A stretch of DNA of 64,000 bases from Lewinellaceae bacterium (GCA_020636325.1 JACJYC010000002.1:558001-622000), one strand, 5' to 3'; shown: positions 16,925 to 25,476, counted from the first letter of the stretch. The notes: generated by a model not told the origin, from the sequence alone. Made by a program: numbers and translations.

Positions 16925-17506
16925 TCATTCATCCAGCCAACGCACCTTATCTTCCACCGGAGTTCTTTTGCCCGGCAGGCTCAGGTTTTCCACCGGATAC
17001 CCCATATACAACAGGCCCAGACAGCGTTCACCTTCCGGCAACTCCAGCCAGGATGCCGCCTCCAATATGGAGGCCGGGGTACTCCAATAACAGCCTATGC
17101 CGTACGCTGTACAGCTGAGCCACATATTCTGAACCGCACACGAAACCGCAGCTATCTCTTCCCATTCCGGCACCCTGTTTTCCGGATCGCGGTGCAGGCA
17201 AATGGCGATGACACAGGCCGAACGGCGCGGGTTTTGCAGGGTTTTCTCCAGTTTTTTCTCAGAAAAGGATTCCGGAGGCGTTCTTTGCCGGTATTGCTCT
17301 CCGAGATAGTCTCCCAACCTTTCCAGGGCCCGGTGTTGGAAAACGATGAATCGCCAGGGTTCCGTAAGCCGGTGCGTCGGCGCCCAATTGGCATTTTCAA
17401 GGATTTGCCGGATCAGGTTTCCGGGAATAGGTTTCTCCCGGTCGAATGACGGGGGAAAGACCGCGCGCCTGCGCCGGATCAAATCGTTCAGTTGTTCTGG
17501 TTCCAT
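16925..17506 (-). CDS. nitroreductase family protein
   Basis: 193 residues from the ATG at 17506; the next upstream in-frame start is a TTG and is not needed. FMN-binding features are RRRAVFPPSF near the N-terminus, NWAPTHRLTEPWRF near residue 45, and the C-terminal GLLYMGYPVE. Nitroreductase-family enzymes are NAD(P)H-dependent flavoproteins with broad substrates (nitro compounds, quinones, enoates). The gene is divergent from the SPOR gene. Physiological substrate unknown. Confidence 0.9.
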   Translation of the reverse strand: MEPEQLNDLIRRRRAVFPPSFDREKPIPGNLIRQILENANWAPTHRLTEPWRFIVFQHRALERLGDYLGEQYRQRTPPESFSEKKLEKTLQNPRRSACVIAICLHRDPENRVPEWEEIAAVSCAVQNMWLSCTAYGIGCYWSTPASILEAASWLELPEGERCLGLLYMGYPVENLSLPGKRTPVEDKVRWLDE

Positions 17507-17529
17507 ATTGAATTTCAATAATAAAACTT

Positions 17530-17537
17530 TAAATTTG
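17530..17537 (+). promoter_or_regulatory. -7 box TAAATTTG of the SPOR gene
   Basis: Exact TAnnTTTG, 19 bp upstream of the ATG at 17557. Confidence 0.6.
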
Positions 17538-17556
17538 GGCTGGAAAACTACCTGCT

Positions 17557-18123
17557 ATGTCAAGACTAGATTTTTTCACCCTTATTATCGTCGGCGTTTT
17601 GTTGTTCGCACTGGGATTTCTTATTTACCGGGCAACACAACTGCCGAAAGAACAAACCGCCGAGCAAACGGAACAAGGCGTCCCCGACTCGGATAACACA
17701 AACAATACCACTGCCGGATCTGTGGATACTTCAACGGTAAACACTCCGGGCAACGCCGCCGCATCCGACGACGAAGACCTGGATGACGATGAAGTACCCG
17801 CCGTTTCAGAGGAAAAGCTCCTGGCAGAAAAAGTACCCGCGCAAAAAGCCAACGAGCCCAGTGCAAAACCGAGGGACTACAATAGCAGCAGCTCCGGAAA
17901 TTTCCTGGTCATTGCAGGTTCTTTCCGCCAAAAGGCCAATGCCGAAGCCCAGGTCAAACGCCTGAAAAAATCAGGCTACGATCAATCAGGAGTTGAAACA
18001 TTCAACAACGGCGCACTGGCGGTTGCCATGGTAGACCGTTTCAACTCCTACGCCGAAGCGGAAAAATTGGTTGCCGAGCTCAAAAAGAAAGGTATCGATG
18101 CCTTTATCAAGAAAAAGGAATAA
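17557..18123 (+). CDS. SPOR-domain membrane protein
   Basis: 188 residues: one N-terminal transmembrane helix (about 4-25), a long acidic low-complexity linker (about 30-105, Thr, Asp, Glu, Ala rich), and a C-terminal SPOR domain (about 110-186, FLVIAGSFRQKANAEAQVKRL). SPOR domains bind denuded peptidoglycan at the septum, and the topology here (cytoplasmic tip, periplasmic SPOR) fits a cell-division or wall-remodelling protein. It has its own promoter box and ends before an inverted-repeat structure shared with the convergent rhodanese gene. Confidence 0.9.
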   Translation: MSRLDFFTLIIVGVLLFALGFLIYRATQLPKEQTAEQTEQGVPDSDNTNNTTAGSVDTSTVNTPGNAAASDDEDLDDDEVPAVSEEKLLAEKVPAQKANEPSAKPRDYNSSSSGNFLVIAGSFRQKANAEAQVKRLKKSGYDQSGVETFNNGALAVAMVDRFNSYAEAEKLVAELKKKGIDAFIKKKE

Positions 18124-18135
18124 CCCGGCTTTTTC

Positions 18136-18186
18136 CTAGTGGCGCGAAACTTGCGTGGCAGCTAGATTTCGCGCCACTAGCTGCCA
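18136..18186. terminator. nested, pseudoknot-capable inverted repeats between convergent genes
   Basis: A perfect 14-bp inverted repeat (18136-18149 with 18167-18180, arm CTAGTGGCGCGAAA) has a 17-base loop. That loop contains TGGCAGCTAG (18156-18165), which is perfectly complementary to 18177-18186. The second pairing overlaps the end of the first by four bases, so the two are alternatives, or together form an H-type pseudoknot of two 10-bp stems. The structure covers the stop codon of the rhodanese gene (18177-18179). The likely role is bidirectional termination; the pseudoknot is inference. Confidence 0.6.
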
Positions 18187-18479
18187 AACGCATCTACCCA
18201 GGCCAGCATGCCGCCTTCCAGGTTCCTGACATTTTTGAACCCGGCCTGGCGAAAATATTGCTGCGCCATAGCGCTCCGTTTACCGGATCGGCAATACACC
18301 ACGATCTCTTCATCTTCATGCCCGGCCAGCTCCTGAATTCTTGCAGGTACAGTGCCCAGCGGAATATGCTTGCCGCCAATATTGAAGGCAGTTCTTTCGT
18401 CGGGTTCCCGTACATCTACCAGAACCAACTGCTCGCCCGCATCCAATTTGGCTTTCAATTCCCGTACGTCTATGTCCAT
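18177..18479 (-). CDS. single-domain rhodanese-like protein
   Basis: 100 residues, one rhodanese domain. The active-site loop is YCRSGKRSA with the catalytic Cys near residue 62, and the N-terminal VDVREPDE motif is present. Such small proteins carry sulfane sulfur or act as sulfurtransferases in the cytoplasm. It lies 58 bp downstream of queD on the same strand and may be co-transcribed. Its stop codon lies inside the inverted repeat at 18136-18186. Confidence 0.93.
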   Translation of the reverse strand: MDIDVRELKAKLDAGEQLVLVDVREPDERTAFNIGGKHIPLGTVPARIQELAGHEDEEIVVYCRSGKRSAMAQQYFRQAGFKNVRNLEGGMLAWVDAFGS

Positions 18480-18537
18480 TTTCTGTTTATTTAAAAATAA
18501 ATATCAACATTCTCCCCGTTGATCGGGTTGAATCAGG

Positions 18538-18903
18538 TTATTCAAACTCCCCCCGGTAAATGACCCCGCTGGTCGCGTTTTCACAAACCAGCACCTTGGA
18601 TAATCCCGCCAGTTCAGGTTTGACCTTTCGCCAGATCCAAACTGCCAGATTCTCGGCAGTGGGGTTTTCCAGTCCTTTAATGTCGTTCAATACCTTATGG
18701 TCAAGTATCCGCTCCAGCGGCCGCCACACATCCTTCACCGACGCAAAATCCACCACCCACCCCAGTTGGGGATCCAGGTTGCCGGATACGTACAGCCGGA
18801 CAATATAAGTATGCCCGTGCATATGCCGGCACTTGTGGTCTTCCGGCACATTGGGCAACCAGTGCGCCGAATCAAAAGTGAATTCTTTGAAAATTTCCAT
18901 CAT
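18538..18903 (-). CDS. queD: 6-carboxytetrahydropterin synthase (QueD type)
   Basis: 121 residues of the 6-pyruvoyl-tetrahydropterin synthase fold. Zinc ligands are in SAHWLP (near residue 14) and HMHGH; the catalytic Cys precedes them as CRHMHGH, the spacing typical of QueD rather than of mammalian PTPS. It converts 7,8-dihydroneopterin triphosphate to 6-carboxytetrahydropterin in queuosine biosynthesis. The protein begins with two Met codons. An exact minus-strand -7 box (18908-18915) sits only a few bases upstream, suggesting a nearly leaderless mRNA. Confidence 0.9.
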   Translation of the reverse strand: MMEIFKEFTFDSAHWLPNVPEDHKCRHMHGHTYIVRLYVSGNLDPQLGWVVDFASVKDVWRPLERILDHKVLNDIKGLENPTAENLAVWIWRKVKPELAGLSKVLVCENATSGVIYRGEFE

Positions 18904-18907
18904 CCTG

Positions 18908-18915
18908 CAAAATTA
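18908..18915 (-). promoter_or_regulatory. -7 box TAATTTTG of queD
   Basis: Exact TAnnTTTG on the minus strand, four bases from the first ATG; the transcript would start at or beside the start codon. Confidence 0.5.
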
Positions 18916-18951
18916 AGAATCACGCGCACTTTGATTGTCTGGCAGAATGAG

Positions 18952-18959
18952 TAGTTTTG
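18952..18959 (+). promoter_or_regulatory. -7 box TAGTTTTG with upstream TTTG
   Basis: Exact TAnnTTTG 21 bp before the ATG at 18981, with TTTG at 18930-18933 as a candidate -33 element (18 bp spacer). Confidence 0.6.
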
Positions 18960-18980
18960 TTTAAAAGAAAAAAAAGATAC

Positions 18981-19316
18981 ATGTCCCTGGAAGATCTGCA
19001 GGTAACAAAAGATTTGGTAGCCCGTGATTTTGAACTGGAAGCTGTGGAGGAGCAAATAAGCGAAGAACAGCTCTTTGACCTGCTGGCAGATCGGGTAGCT
19101 TTCCTGCTTGAAAACAGGGTGGAGTTCCTGCTCAGCCTGATGTACCGGCTCGACATCGATGAGCACCTGGTCAATGAAGCGCTGTCGCTTACCGCTCCGG
19201 AGCCCGCCAATATCGGTCTTACCCGGTTGATCCTTAACCGGCAGAAACAAAGAGCCTTCACCAAGCGGCATTATAAAACCGGGCCGATTGATGAAGGCGA
19301 TGAGTGGGATTTCTAA
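18981..19316 (+). CDS. small acidic helical protein of unknown function
   Basis: 111 residues from the ATG at 18981; a start eight codons earlier would lie in the promoter and A-rich leader. Strongly acidic and mostly helical (EEQISEEQLFDLLADRV, FLLENRVEFLLSLMYRLDID), with no membrane segment or signal. The pattern ADRVAFLLENRVEFLLSLMYRLDI suggests a compact helical bundle. Divergent from queD. No family recognised; probably a lineage-specific cytoplasmic protein. Confidence 0.75.
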   Translation: MSLEDLQVTKDLVARDFELEAVEEQISEEQLFDLLADRVAFLLENRVEFLLSLMYRLDIDEHLVNEALSLTAPEPANIGLTRLILNRQKQRAFTKRHYKTGPIDEGDEWDF

Positions 19317-19334
19317 CAAATTTCCGGAACGGTA

Positions 19335-19805
19335 TTACATGCGGTTGTAAAAAACGTCTTTTACGATCACATTAATATCATCGTCCGGATTTTCGGGAGA
19401 TTGCTCCAGAACCAATTCGTCAAGGTCCAGATACTTGATTCCGATCACTTCCGGGTTGAGGCATCCGTCAGGATACAGCATAAGCCGGTGCCCGTCGTTG
19501 CTCAGTTCCCATTGTCCGCGCATCTGTTCTTCGCTTTGACTGTCGCCAGCCGTTTTAATGAAACTGCCGTTTCGGGCAAATTCGTAGCGCAGAAAGGTAC
19601 CTTCCATATCTGAAGCAACCAGGTTGGCAGCATAAGTATTATTCTGCCATTGGCCGATGAGCTGATTCCTGACCATTTTGGCGGCAGAATCGTCTATGGT
19701 CTGGGTTGTGTCGTTGCCTTGTCCGCAACAATCCCCGGGTGTGGTTGCGCCGGCAATGCCAAAATACATTGTTAAGGCCATTGCCAATAATGTCATCTTT
19801 TTCAT
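19335..19805 (-). CDS. exported lipocalin-like protein
   Basis: 156 residues with a signal peptide (about 1-20, ending GIAGA) and a mature domain resembling the lipocalin-like/DUF families of Bacteroidota: LIGQWQNN, YEFARNGSFIKT, GQWELSNDGHRLMLYPDG, then alternating strands to the C-terminus. Two adjacent Cys follow the signal (GDCCGQ). Probably a small periplasmic beta-barrel; ligand unknown. It is convergent with the preceding acidic-protein gene (18 bp). Confidence 0.7.
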   Translation of the reverse strand: MKKMTLLAMALTMYFGIAGATTPGDCCGQGNDTTQTIDDSAAKMVRNQLIGQWQNNTYAANLVASDMEGTFLRYEFARNGSFIKTAGDSQSEEQMRGQWELSNDGHRLMLYPDGCLNPEVIGIKYLDLDELVLEQSPENPDDDINVIVKDVFYNRM

Positions 19806-20009
19806 CCTTGTTTTTTTTAAGTCGTGTGATTCAAAATCGGGTGCAAAACAAAAGCTTGAATATTGCTCTTACATTAAGTGTAAGTAAAGTTTTCGCAACT
19901 TAGTTCCAGCCATGCTGCTTTATTTCTATAGAGACAAAATTATATTTCGAAGGCTGCATTCAGGATACAGAATTCGATACTTCCTAGTAATTTCTCGACG
20001 GAGGAAGTT

Positions 20010-20017
20010 TAATTTTG
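20010..20017 (+). promoter_or_regulatory. -7 box TAATTTTG of recO
   Basis: Exact TAnnTTTG, 49 bp before the recO ATG at 20067. This is also why the earlier in-frame ATG at 20025 (7 bp after the box) is not used. Confidence 0.55.
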
Positions 20018-20066
20018 TTACGCATTGGTTCCAAATGAATTTTTCCAGCCGGCGAAAACTGCATTT

Positions 20067-20792
20067 ATGCTGCTAAAAACCAAGGGTATCGTACTCAAAT
20101 CGATCAAATACGGAGAGACCAGCCTGATCGTTGAAATCTTTACCGAAGACCGGGGTATCCGCAAATACATCATCAACGGCGTGCGGAGCGCTAAAGCCAA
20201 ATCGCCGGCCAGCGTTTTGCAGGTCATGTCCCTGGTAGAAATAGTAGCGTACGAGAACGAACAAAAGGAATTGAACCGGCTGAAAGAAGTCCGGCCGTTT
20301 TATGTTTATAAATCCGTGCCGTTTGAGATCAGAAAGGGCTCCATCGGTCTCTTTATGGCGGAGGTTTGCCAAAAGACCATCCGTGAACAGGAGCCGAACC
20401 CCGAACTATTCAATTTTATATCCGAAACTTTTCAATGGCTGGATGAAACGCCCCATTCGGTTGCCAACCTTCACCTCTGTTTTTTGATCCGGCTCAGCGT
20501 TTTTCTTGGTTTTGTCCCCAGCGGCAGATACAGCCCCGACCTACCCTTCTTCGACCTGATAGAAGGTGTTTTTTGCCGGTTGCCTCCCGGCCATGTCCAC
20601 TATCTGCTTGAGGATAAAAGCAAATTGCTGGATCTTTTACTGGCAACTCCCATTTTGCGGTCGCATGATATTCGTTTCGCTAAAGAGGAAAGGAAAGCGA
20701 TTCTCGATCATTTAATGGATTTTTACAAACTCCACATTGAGCGGCTTCAGGATATCAACGCCCATGAAATACTCCGGGAGGTTTGGGGTTGA
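20067..20792 (+). CDS. recO: DNA repair protein RecO
   Basis: 241 residues from the ATG at 20067. The N-terminal OB-fold begins KTKGIVLKSIKYGETSLIVEIFTEDRG, the classic RecO opening, followed by the helical C-terminal domain with a degenerate zinc-finger region lacking the four cysteines, as in many Bacteroidota. RecO loads RecA onto SSB-coated single-stranded DNA with RecR. The gene has its own promoter box and a strong terminator downstream (20818-20862). Confidence 0.93.
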   Translation: MLLKTKGIVLKSIKYGETSLIVEIFTEDRGIRKYIINGVRSAKAKSPASVLQVMSLVEIVAYENEQKELNRLKEVRPFYVYKSVPFEIRKGSIGLFMAEVCQKTIREQEPNPELFNFISETFQWLDETPHSVANLHLCFLIRLSVFLGFVPSGRYSPDLPFFDLIEGVFCRLPPGHVHYLLEDKSKLLDLLLATPILRSHDIRFAKEERKAILDHLMDFYKLHIERLQDINAHEILREVWG

Positions 20793-20817
20793 ACCGGAAG
20801 GTGTCCGCAGAATACTA

Positions 20818-20862
20818 TACCGGCCCGAAGCAATACAATCGCCCCGGGCCGGTAAATTTTTC
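20818..20862 (+). terminator. rho-independent terminator of recO
   Basis: Perfect 10-bp GC-rich stem (20818-20827 with 20845-20854, arm TACCGGCCCG) followed by AATTTTTC. It lies 25 bp after the recO stop. Confidence 0.8.
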
Positions 20863-20881
20863 AGTGATTTTTCCCTGCTGA

Positions 20882-21274
20882 TCAGGCCTCAGGCGGGAAC
20901 GGAATGGTCAATTCCTGGCCCGGATAAATGAGGTTCGGATCTTTCAGGATATCCGTATTGGCATTGAAAATGTGCATGTACTGGTTGGCTTTGCCGTAGT
21001 AGTGCTTGGCGATCTTGGACAAGGAATCGCCCTTTTCAACGGTGTGCTTGTGGTAATAATCCGTATTATCCACCTTGATATCCGCCATCAGGTCGGTCGG
21101 GATAACGCCACCGCTGATCCGCTTGATTTCATCCCACAGCAGGTTTTTGTGGTACTGGTCCTTGGCGTATCCGCCGATACGCAATTGACCGTCTCTTTCT
21201 TCAACGAATCCGTCCCTTACTTCAAGCTCCTGACCCAGGTCGAGGACTGACTTGTATTTGTCTTGTAGTGACAT
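20882..21274 (-). CDS. BON-LysM protein resembling Kbp/YgaU
   Basis: 130 residues from the ATG at 21274; the longer frame to 21373 adds an unrelated N-terminus. A BON-like segment (about 15-70) is followed by a LysM domain (about 75-128): HTVEKGDSLSKIAKHYYGKA, then IFNANTDILKDPNLIYPGQ. The order, spacing and length match E. coli Kbp (YgaU), a cytoplasmic K+-binding protein. There is no signal peptide, which also argues against a peptidoglycan-binding role. K+ binding is inferred from this similarity only. Convergent with recO. Confidence 0.85.
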   Translation of the reverse strand: MSLQDKYKSVLDLGQELEVRDGFVEERDGQLRIGGYAKDQYHKNLLWDEIKRISGGVIPTDLMADIKVDNTDYYHKHTVEKGDSLSKIAKHYYGKANQYMHIFNANTDILKDPNLIYPGQELTIPFPPEA

Positions 21275-21601
21275 GGCTTTCTTATTTAAGAGGTTATTGA
21301 TTACTGCTTCGGAAAGGCTGCAACCAAGCGTAGCAGCGCTTTTTATGTAGCGTAAGGGTGAGAACGGCCGCAAGATATAAAATTCCGAAATAAATCAATC
21401 GCGATCCTTGTTTTTAAAACCCGGCTGCGGCATTTTTTACCATTCATACGGTTGACGCCTCCTGCAACACAACTTTTTATCGGTTTTCCCCGTTTTTCTC
21501 CCATAATATTCCCGCTCAGCGTTACCACCCGACAAAAATGAAGTCTAAATGGGACATACGCATGGCTGAGCCTGTTTTTCGTTTCTTCATTTATCAGATC
21601 T
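21275..21601. other. 327-bp intergenic region, no gene recognised
   Basis: Lies between the divergent starts of the BON-LysM gene and the beta-barrel gene, so it must hold both promoters, but no exact TAnnTTTG box was found. An overlapping reading frame of about 50 codons from 21538 has no coding character. No repeat or RNA structure stands out. Confidence 0.6.
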
Positions 21602-22135
21602 ATGGTGGTATTCAAGTGGTTTATGTTTGCTGTCCTGGTGGTTTTGGTATTGCACGCCAGAAGCCAGTCCTCTTACGGCGAGCCCGGGCGTAGAATCAGT
21701 TTTCCCATACAGTTGTGGTGCAAATCAAAGCATTTCATGGATACGGAACGCATCACAGTCGGCGCCGACCTTACCTATTACAAAAACACCTTGCCTGCCA
21801 ATTCCGTAAACGCGCAGGTGATCCGCCAGAATTATGCTGCAGTTCCCGTGTATGTCGGCTTTAACCTGGATCCCAATTGGTTTGTCGAAAGCGGGTTGTT
21901 TGGCGGCATAGGGCTGTACAGGAGTTCCGAATTACCGGTTCTGACTTCGCCGAACGCATTCCGCAACAGCCATTTTGGGTTCGATGCAGGTATGACCACC
22001 AGCGTAGGCTACCGGCTGACCGATCAGGGCGTACTTCGGCTGCGGCTGAGCAAATGTCTGAAAGAATCTACTGCGGAAAGCAAAACCTGGATGCCCGGAA
22101 GGCTTGAACTTTCCATCGGTTTGCGCCTCCCCTGA
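21602..22135 (+). CDS. small outer-membrane beta-barrel protein
   Basis: 177 residues with a signal peptide (about 1-22) and alternating amphipathic strands (ITVGADLTYYKN, AVPVYVGFNLDPNWFVESGLFGGIGLY, SHFGFDAGMTTSVGYRL, RLELSIGLRL) in the style of the porin-family/OMP_b-brl proteins of Bacteroidota, about eight strands. It probably sits in the outer membrane; function unknown. Convergent with the following lipoprotein gene (16 bp between stops). Confidence 0.75.
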   Translation: MVVFKWFMFAVLVVLVLHARSQSSYGEPGRRISFPIQLWCKSKHFMDTERITVGADLTYYKNTLPANSVNAQVIRQNYAAVPVYVGFNLDPNWFVESGLFGGIGLYRSSELPVLTSPNAFRNSHFGFDAGMTTSVGYRLTDQGVLRLRLSKCLKESTAESKTWMPGRLELSIGLRLP

Positions 22136-22151
22136 CCTGCGGTTGCACGCT

Positions 22152-22844
22152 TTACGGCATCAGCTCAAAATCTTTTGCATCCGAATAATATTCCTGATCG
22201 GCAAATACCGTTAAGCCCTCTTTTTCCAGCACTTCATGCCGCTTCTTGACCAGATAGACGGAACACCGGCCGGGCTCCAGTCCGGTCAGTACATTTGCGG
22301 GCACCAGGACCTCATTGGCGGCAACCGGCCCGGTAATTTCATGCGCTGCACTTTTTCTGTTCTTATCCGTCAGGATCACTACCAGGCTTTCTATCTCGTT
22401 CAACACGGCTCCTTTGACTATAATGGTCACGCCTCCGGTTTTACTCCCCTTGTCTCCGGCAATCAGGTATCCGGCCAACGGCGACATGCTCATATTGGCT
22501 TCCTGCCATTGACCGCTCTTGGTTTGGAACCGGAAGGGAAACCGGTCGGAATACGGCAACTTCCGGTTGATCTCATAACGAATAACGGCGCCCGGGATCT
22601 CCTTTTTTTCCATAGCGCTGCCTTGAAACGAAACCCCTCCGGCGGGCTCAAACGGCGCTGCGCCGTCCAACGTCTGGCCCTCAAAGAAAACAGCCTGCGC
22701 TTTGAGCGACTGGTCCTCCTCAAAATACCGCACAAAAAGATCGGCGAACAGCGTCTTTCGACCTTTTTGGTTTTCAGGGTCATTCCTGCAACCCGGAAAA
22801 AACACCAATCCCAGCAAACAACAAATAAGCAACCTGTTAAACAT
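22152..22844 (-). CDS. lipoprotein of unknown function
   Basis: 230 residues, lipoprotein signal with lipobox FFPGC and lipidated Cys19. The mature part starts with a charged segment, then beta-rich stretches (GVTIIVKGAVLNEIESLVVILTD, EITGPVAANEVLVPANVLTGLEPGRCSVYLVK) like an immunoglobulin-type fold. No known family recognised. Divergent from mtaB. Confidence 0.7.
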   Translation of the reverse strand: MFNRLLICCLLGLVFFPGCRNDPENQKGRKTLFADLFVRYFEEDQSLKAQAVFFEGQTLDGAAPFEPAGGVSFQGSAMEKKEIPGAVIRYEINRKLPYSDRFPFRFQTKSGQWQEANMSMSPLAGYLIAGDKGSKTGGVTIIVKGAVLNEIESLVVILTDKNRKSAAHEITGPVAANEVLVPANVLTGLEPGRCSVYLVKKRHEVLEKEGLTVFADQEYYSDAKDFELMP

Positions 22845-22930
22845 GGCGATAATTTCTTTTTTCTACCGCGCGAAGGTAAGAACCCCTTGCCTTTACTGCC
22901 CTCTTTGGCGGTTGATTTGGATAAAATTCG

Positions 22931-22938
22931 TAAATTTG
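22931..22938 (+). promoter_or_regulatory. -7 box TAAATTTG of mtaB
   Basis: Exact TAnnTTTG, 43 bp before the ATG, with TTTG at 22904-22907 as a possible -33 element. Confidence 0.6.
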
Positions 22939-22981
22939 CACCCTGATTTCAACAACTCCGGCATTTTCGAAAAAGCATAAT

Positions 22982-24331
22982 ATGTCCACACCCCACACCG
23001 TGGCTTTCTATACTTTGGGTTGTAAGCTCAATTACTCGGAGACATCCTCCATCGGCAGGCAGTTTGAGGCCGCCGGCTACCAGGAAGTTCCTTTTGAGAC
23101 TGGTGCGGATATTTATGTGATCAATACCTGCTCGGTCACGGATTTTGCTGACCGGAAATGCAGGAATATTGTCCGGAAAGCCCTCCGTTTCAACCGGCAG
23201 GCAATCGTGGTCGTGGTCGGGTGTTATGCCCAGCTGAAACCCGTCGAAATTGCCGGCATCCCCGGCGTGGACCTGGTTCTCGGGGCAGCTGAGAAATTCC
23301 GAATCCTTGAATTCATCGACAACCTGGTCAAATTGCCCGGCAAAGGAACTGTTCATGCCGGCGCCGTATCCGAGGCCAACCAGTTCACGGACGCTTTTTC
23401 ATTCGGCGACCGCACCCGGTCCTTTCTCAAAGTGCAGGACGGCTGCGACTACAAATGTACCTTTTGCACCATCCCGATGGCACGGGGCAAAAGCCGCAGC
23501 GACACCGTAGACCACGCCTTGGCTAACGCTGAAAAAATCGCATCGCTGGGCGTTAAGGAAATTGTCCTGACCGGCGTGAACATCGGCGATTTCGGCAACG
23601 GAACGGAAGTGATTGAAGGCATAAAGCCCAAAAAAGAGGCCCTTTTTATTGACCTGATCAAAGCCCTCGATCAGGTGCAAGGCATTGAGCGTTTCCGGAT
23701 CTCCTCGATCGAACCCAACCTTTGTACCGACGAGATCATTGAGTTTGTTGCCCAATCCCGACGATTTGCACCGCATTTCCATATGCCGCTCCAGTCTGGC
23801 AATGACAAGCAATTGGCCATGATGCGCCGCAGGTATAAGCGGGAACTCTATGCCGAACGGGTAAGAAGCATTAAGGCGCGGATGCCCCATTGCTGTATCG
23901 GGGTTGATGTTATCGTAGGCTTCCCGGGCGAAACGGAAGCTGACTTTCTGGAAACTTACCGGTTCATCAACGAACTGGATATTTCATACCTTCACGTGTT
24001 CACCTATTCCGAGCGGCCGAACACCCCCGCGGTTGAAATGGACGGCGTCGTGCCCATGGAAGACCGGCGGCGCAGAAACCAGATGCTGACCATCCTGAGC
24101 GAAAAGAAGCGCCGGCATTTCTACGAACAAAACCTCCGGCAGGTCCGCCCGGTCCTGTTCGAATCCGGCAAACGCCCCGGCAGGATATCCGGGTTTACAG
24201 ATAACTACGTCAAGGTAGATTGTGCCGGGCCGGATACCTGGGTCAACCGGATTGAACTTGTCGAATTGCAGGAGATTCTTCCTGAGGGCGATGTTGCTGC
24301 AAGCCCGGCGCCGGTCTCCGTACACGCCTGA
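22982..24331 (+). CDS. mtaB: tRNA t6A37 methylthiotransferase MtaB
   Basis: 449 residues. Order: UPF0004 N-terminal domain with iron-sulfur cysteines (YTLGCKLNYSE, NTCSVTDFADRKCRN, VGCYAQ), radical-SAM core with CDYKCTFCTIP (CxxxCxxC, about 150-158), and a C-terminal TRAM-like segment. LNYSE and the overall length fit MtaB, which adds a methylthio group to t6A at position 37 of tRNA, rather than MiaB or RimO. The stop abuts the stop of the convergent amidohydrolase gene with no spacer. Confidence 0.93.
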   Translation: MSTPHTVAFYTLGCKLNYSETSSIGRQFEAAGYQEVPFETGADIYVINTCSVTDFADRKCRNIVRKALRFNRQAIVVVVGCYAQLKPVEIAGIPGVDLVLGAAEKFRILEFIDNLVKLPGKGTVHAGAVSEANQFTDAFSFGDRTRSFLKVQDGCDYKCTFCTIPMARGKSRSDTVDHALANAEKIASLGVKEIVLTGVNIGDFGNGTEVIEGIKPKKEALFIDLIKALDQVQGIERFRISSIEPNLCTDEIIEFVAQSRRFAPHFHMPLQSGNDKQLAMMRRRYKRELYAERVRSIKARMPHCCIGVDVIVGFPGETEADFLETYRFINELDISYLHVFTYSERPNTPAVEMDGVVPMEDRRRRNQMLTILSEKKRRHFYEQNLRQVRPVLFESGKRPGRISGFTDNYVKVDCAGPDTWVNRIELVELQEILPEGDVAASPAPVSVHA

Positions 24332-25444
24332 TTATTCCGGAAACAGGCTTTTGTCCAGGCCGGGAATGATCTTTAGCGCATTCTTGTAATACAGTTTTTT
24401 CAATATCTCATCCGGCAGGTTCAGGCCGTACATTTTCCAGAAAGCATGGTAGCGTTTGTAGTACGGAAAATATTCGTCATCCGTTTCCAACACCCGGAAA
24501 TAGGTATTGTATTCTTCCGGCACATATGAATCTTTGCCGAATAACACCCTGTCCTGGTATTTTTGAAAAAACCGGTTGGCGCTGCGCGGCTGCCGACCCA
24601 GTTCAGCAATAACAGCTCCGATTTCCACATACATATTCGGCATTTCATCCAGGAGTTGCCCGAGTTTTTCCAGGTTATTTCCAAACCATCCCAGGTGGGC
24701 ATTGATGAAGGTGGTTTTGGGGTGTTTGCGGAAAACATCGTGTTGTTCGGCGATGATGGTTGCCCAGGGCGCGGGATCGTCGTCGGCTCTTTTCCGGCCG
24801 GGGCGCAGTTTTAACTCCAGCCACCGCTCATTGTTTTCGTCCTGGGGGTCCCAGAACGATTTGGGGTCGGCGGCATGGATGATCACCGGGATGCCCAGTT
24901 CACCGCATTTGTCCCACACCGGGTCCAGACGGGGATCGTTGATGGCAATCCTGTTGCCGTTCTTATCATTGTGAAACATACCCTGGTTCTTGTAGATCTT
25001 CAGCCCGCAGGCGCCGATGCTCACGTCGTATTCCAGTTGCTTGAGGGTATTTTCAGCCCAATCGGGCTCGTCTATGCTCCGGAACTCTATATTGGTAAAA
25101 ATGGCGATACGCTTTTGTTTGCCGTATTTATCCACATTATCAAACATCGCTTTGAGCGCATGCCCGCCTTGCCCGCTCAGATTGACAATAATGCCCATGT
25201 TCATTTCATCCATTTCCGAGACCAGCTTGCCCAGGTCCTGCTGAGCCATCCGGAAATGGTGGCTGTGCACGTCAATAAACGGGAATTTTGCCCTGGTTTT
25301 CGGATGTTCCGGCACCACGAGCGTGGAAGGCGGGTCGTACCTTTCGAAATCCATGATGAGGGAAGAGTCGATCTGATAACCCGATTGGCCAAGGGCAATT
25401 GTCACTATACTGCCAAGCAGAACGGTCAGTGCGGGAATTCTCAT
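24332..25444 (-). CDS. exported amidohydrolase (amidohydrolase 2 family)
   Basis: 370 residues with a signal peptide (about 1-19) and a TIM-barrel of the Amidohydro_2 type: metal motif IDVHSHH near residue 57, GLKIYKNQG near 145, PVIIHAADPKSF, INAHLGWFGN, and the distal Asp in LFGKDSY. Relatives include decarboxylases and hydrolases of aromatic or lactone substrates. Export to the periplasm is unusual for the superfamily but common for Bacteroidota members. Substrate unknown. Confidence 0.88.
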   Translation of the reverse strand: MRIPALTVLLGSIVTIALGQSGYQIDSSLIMDFERYDPPSTLVVPEHPKTRAKFPFIDVHSHHFRMAQQDLGKLVSEMDEMNMGIIVNLSGQGGHALKAMFDNVDKYGKQKRIAIFTNIEFRSIDEPDWAENTLKQLEYDVSIGACGLKIYKNQGMFHNDKNGNRIAINDPRLDPVWDKCGELGIPVIIHAADPKSFWDPQDENNERWLELKLRPGRKRADDDPAPWATIIAEQHDVFRKHPKTTFINAHLGWFGNNLEKLGQLLDEMPNMYVEIGAVIAELGRQPRSANRFFQKYQDRVLFGKDSYVPEEYNTYFRVLETDDEYFPYYKRYHAFWKMYGLNLPDEILKKLYYKNALKIIPGLDKSLFPE

Positions 25445-25476
25445 TTTTAATTTTTTTGAACTTGGTTACGAATGAT

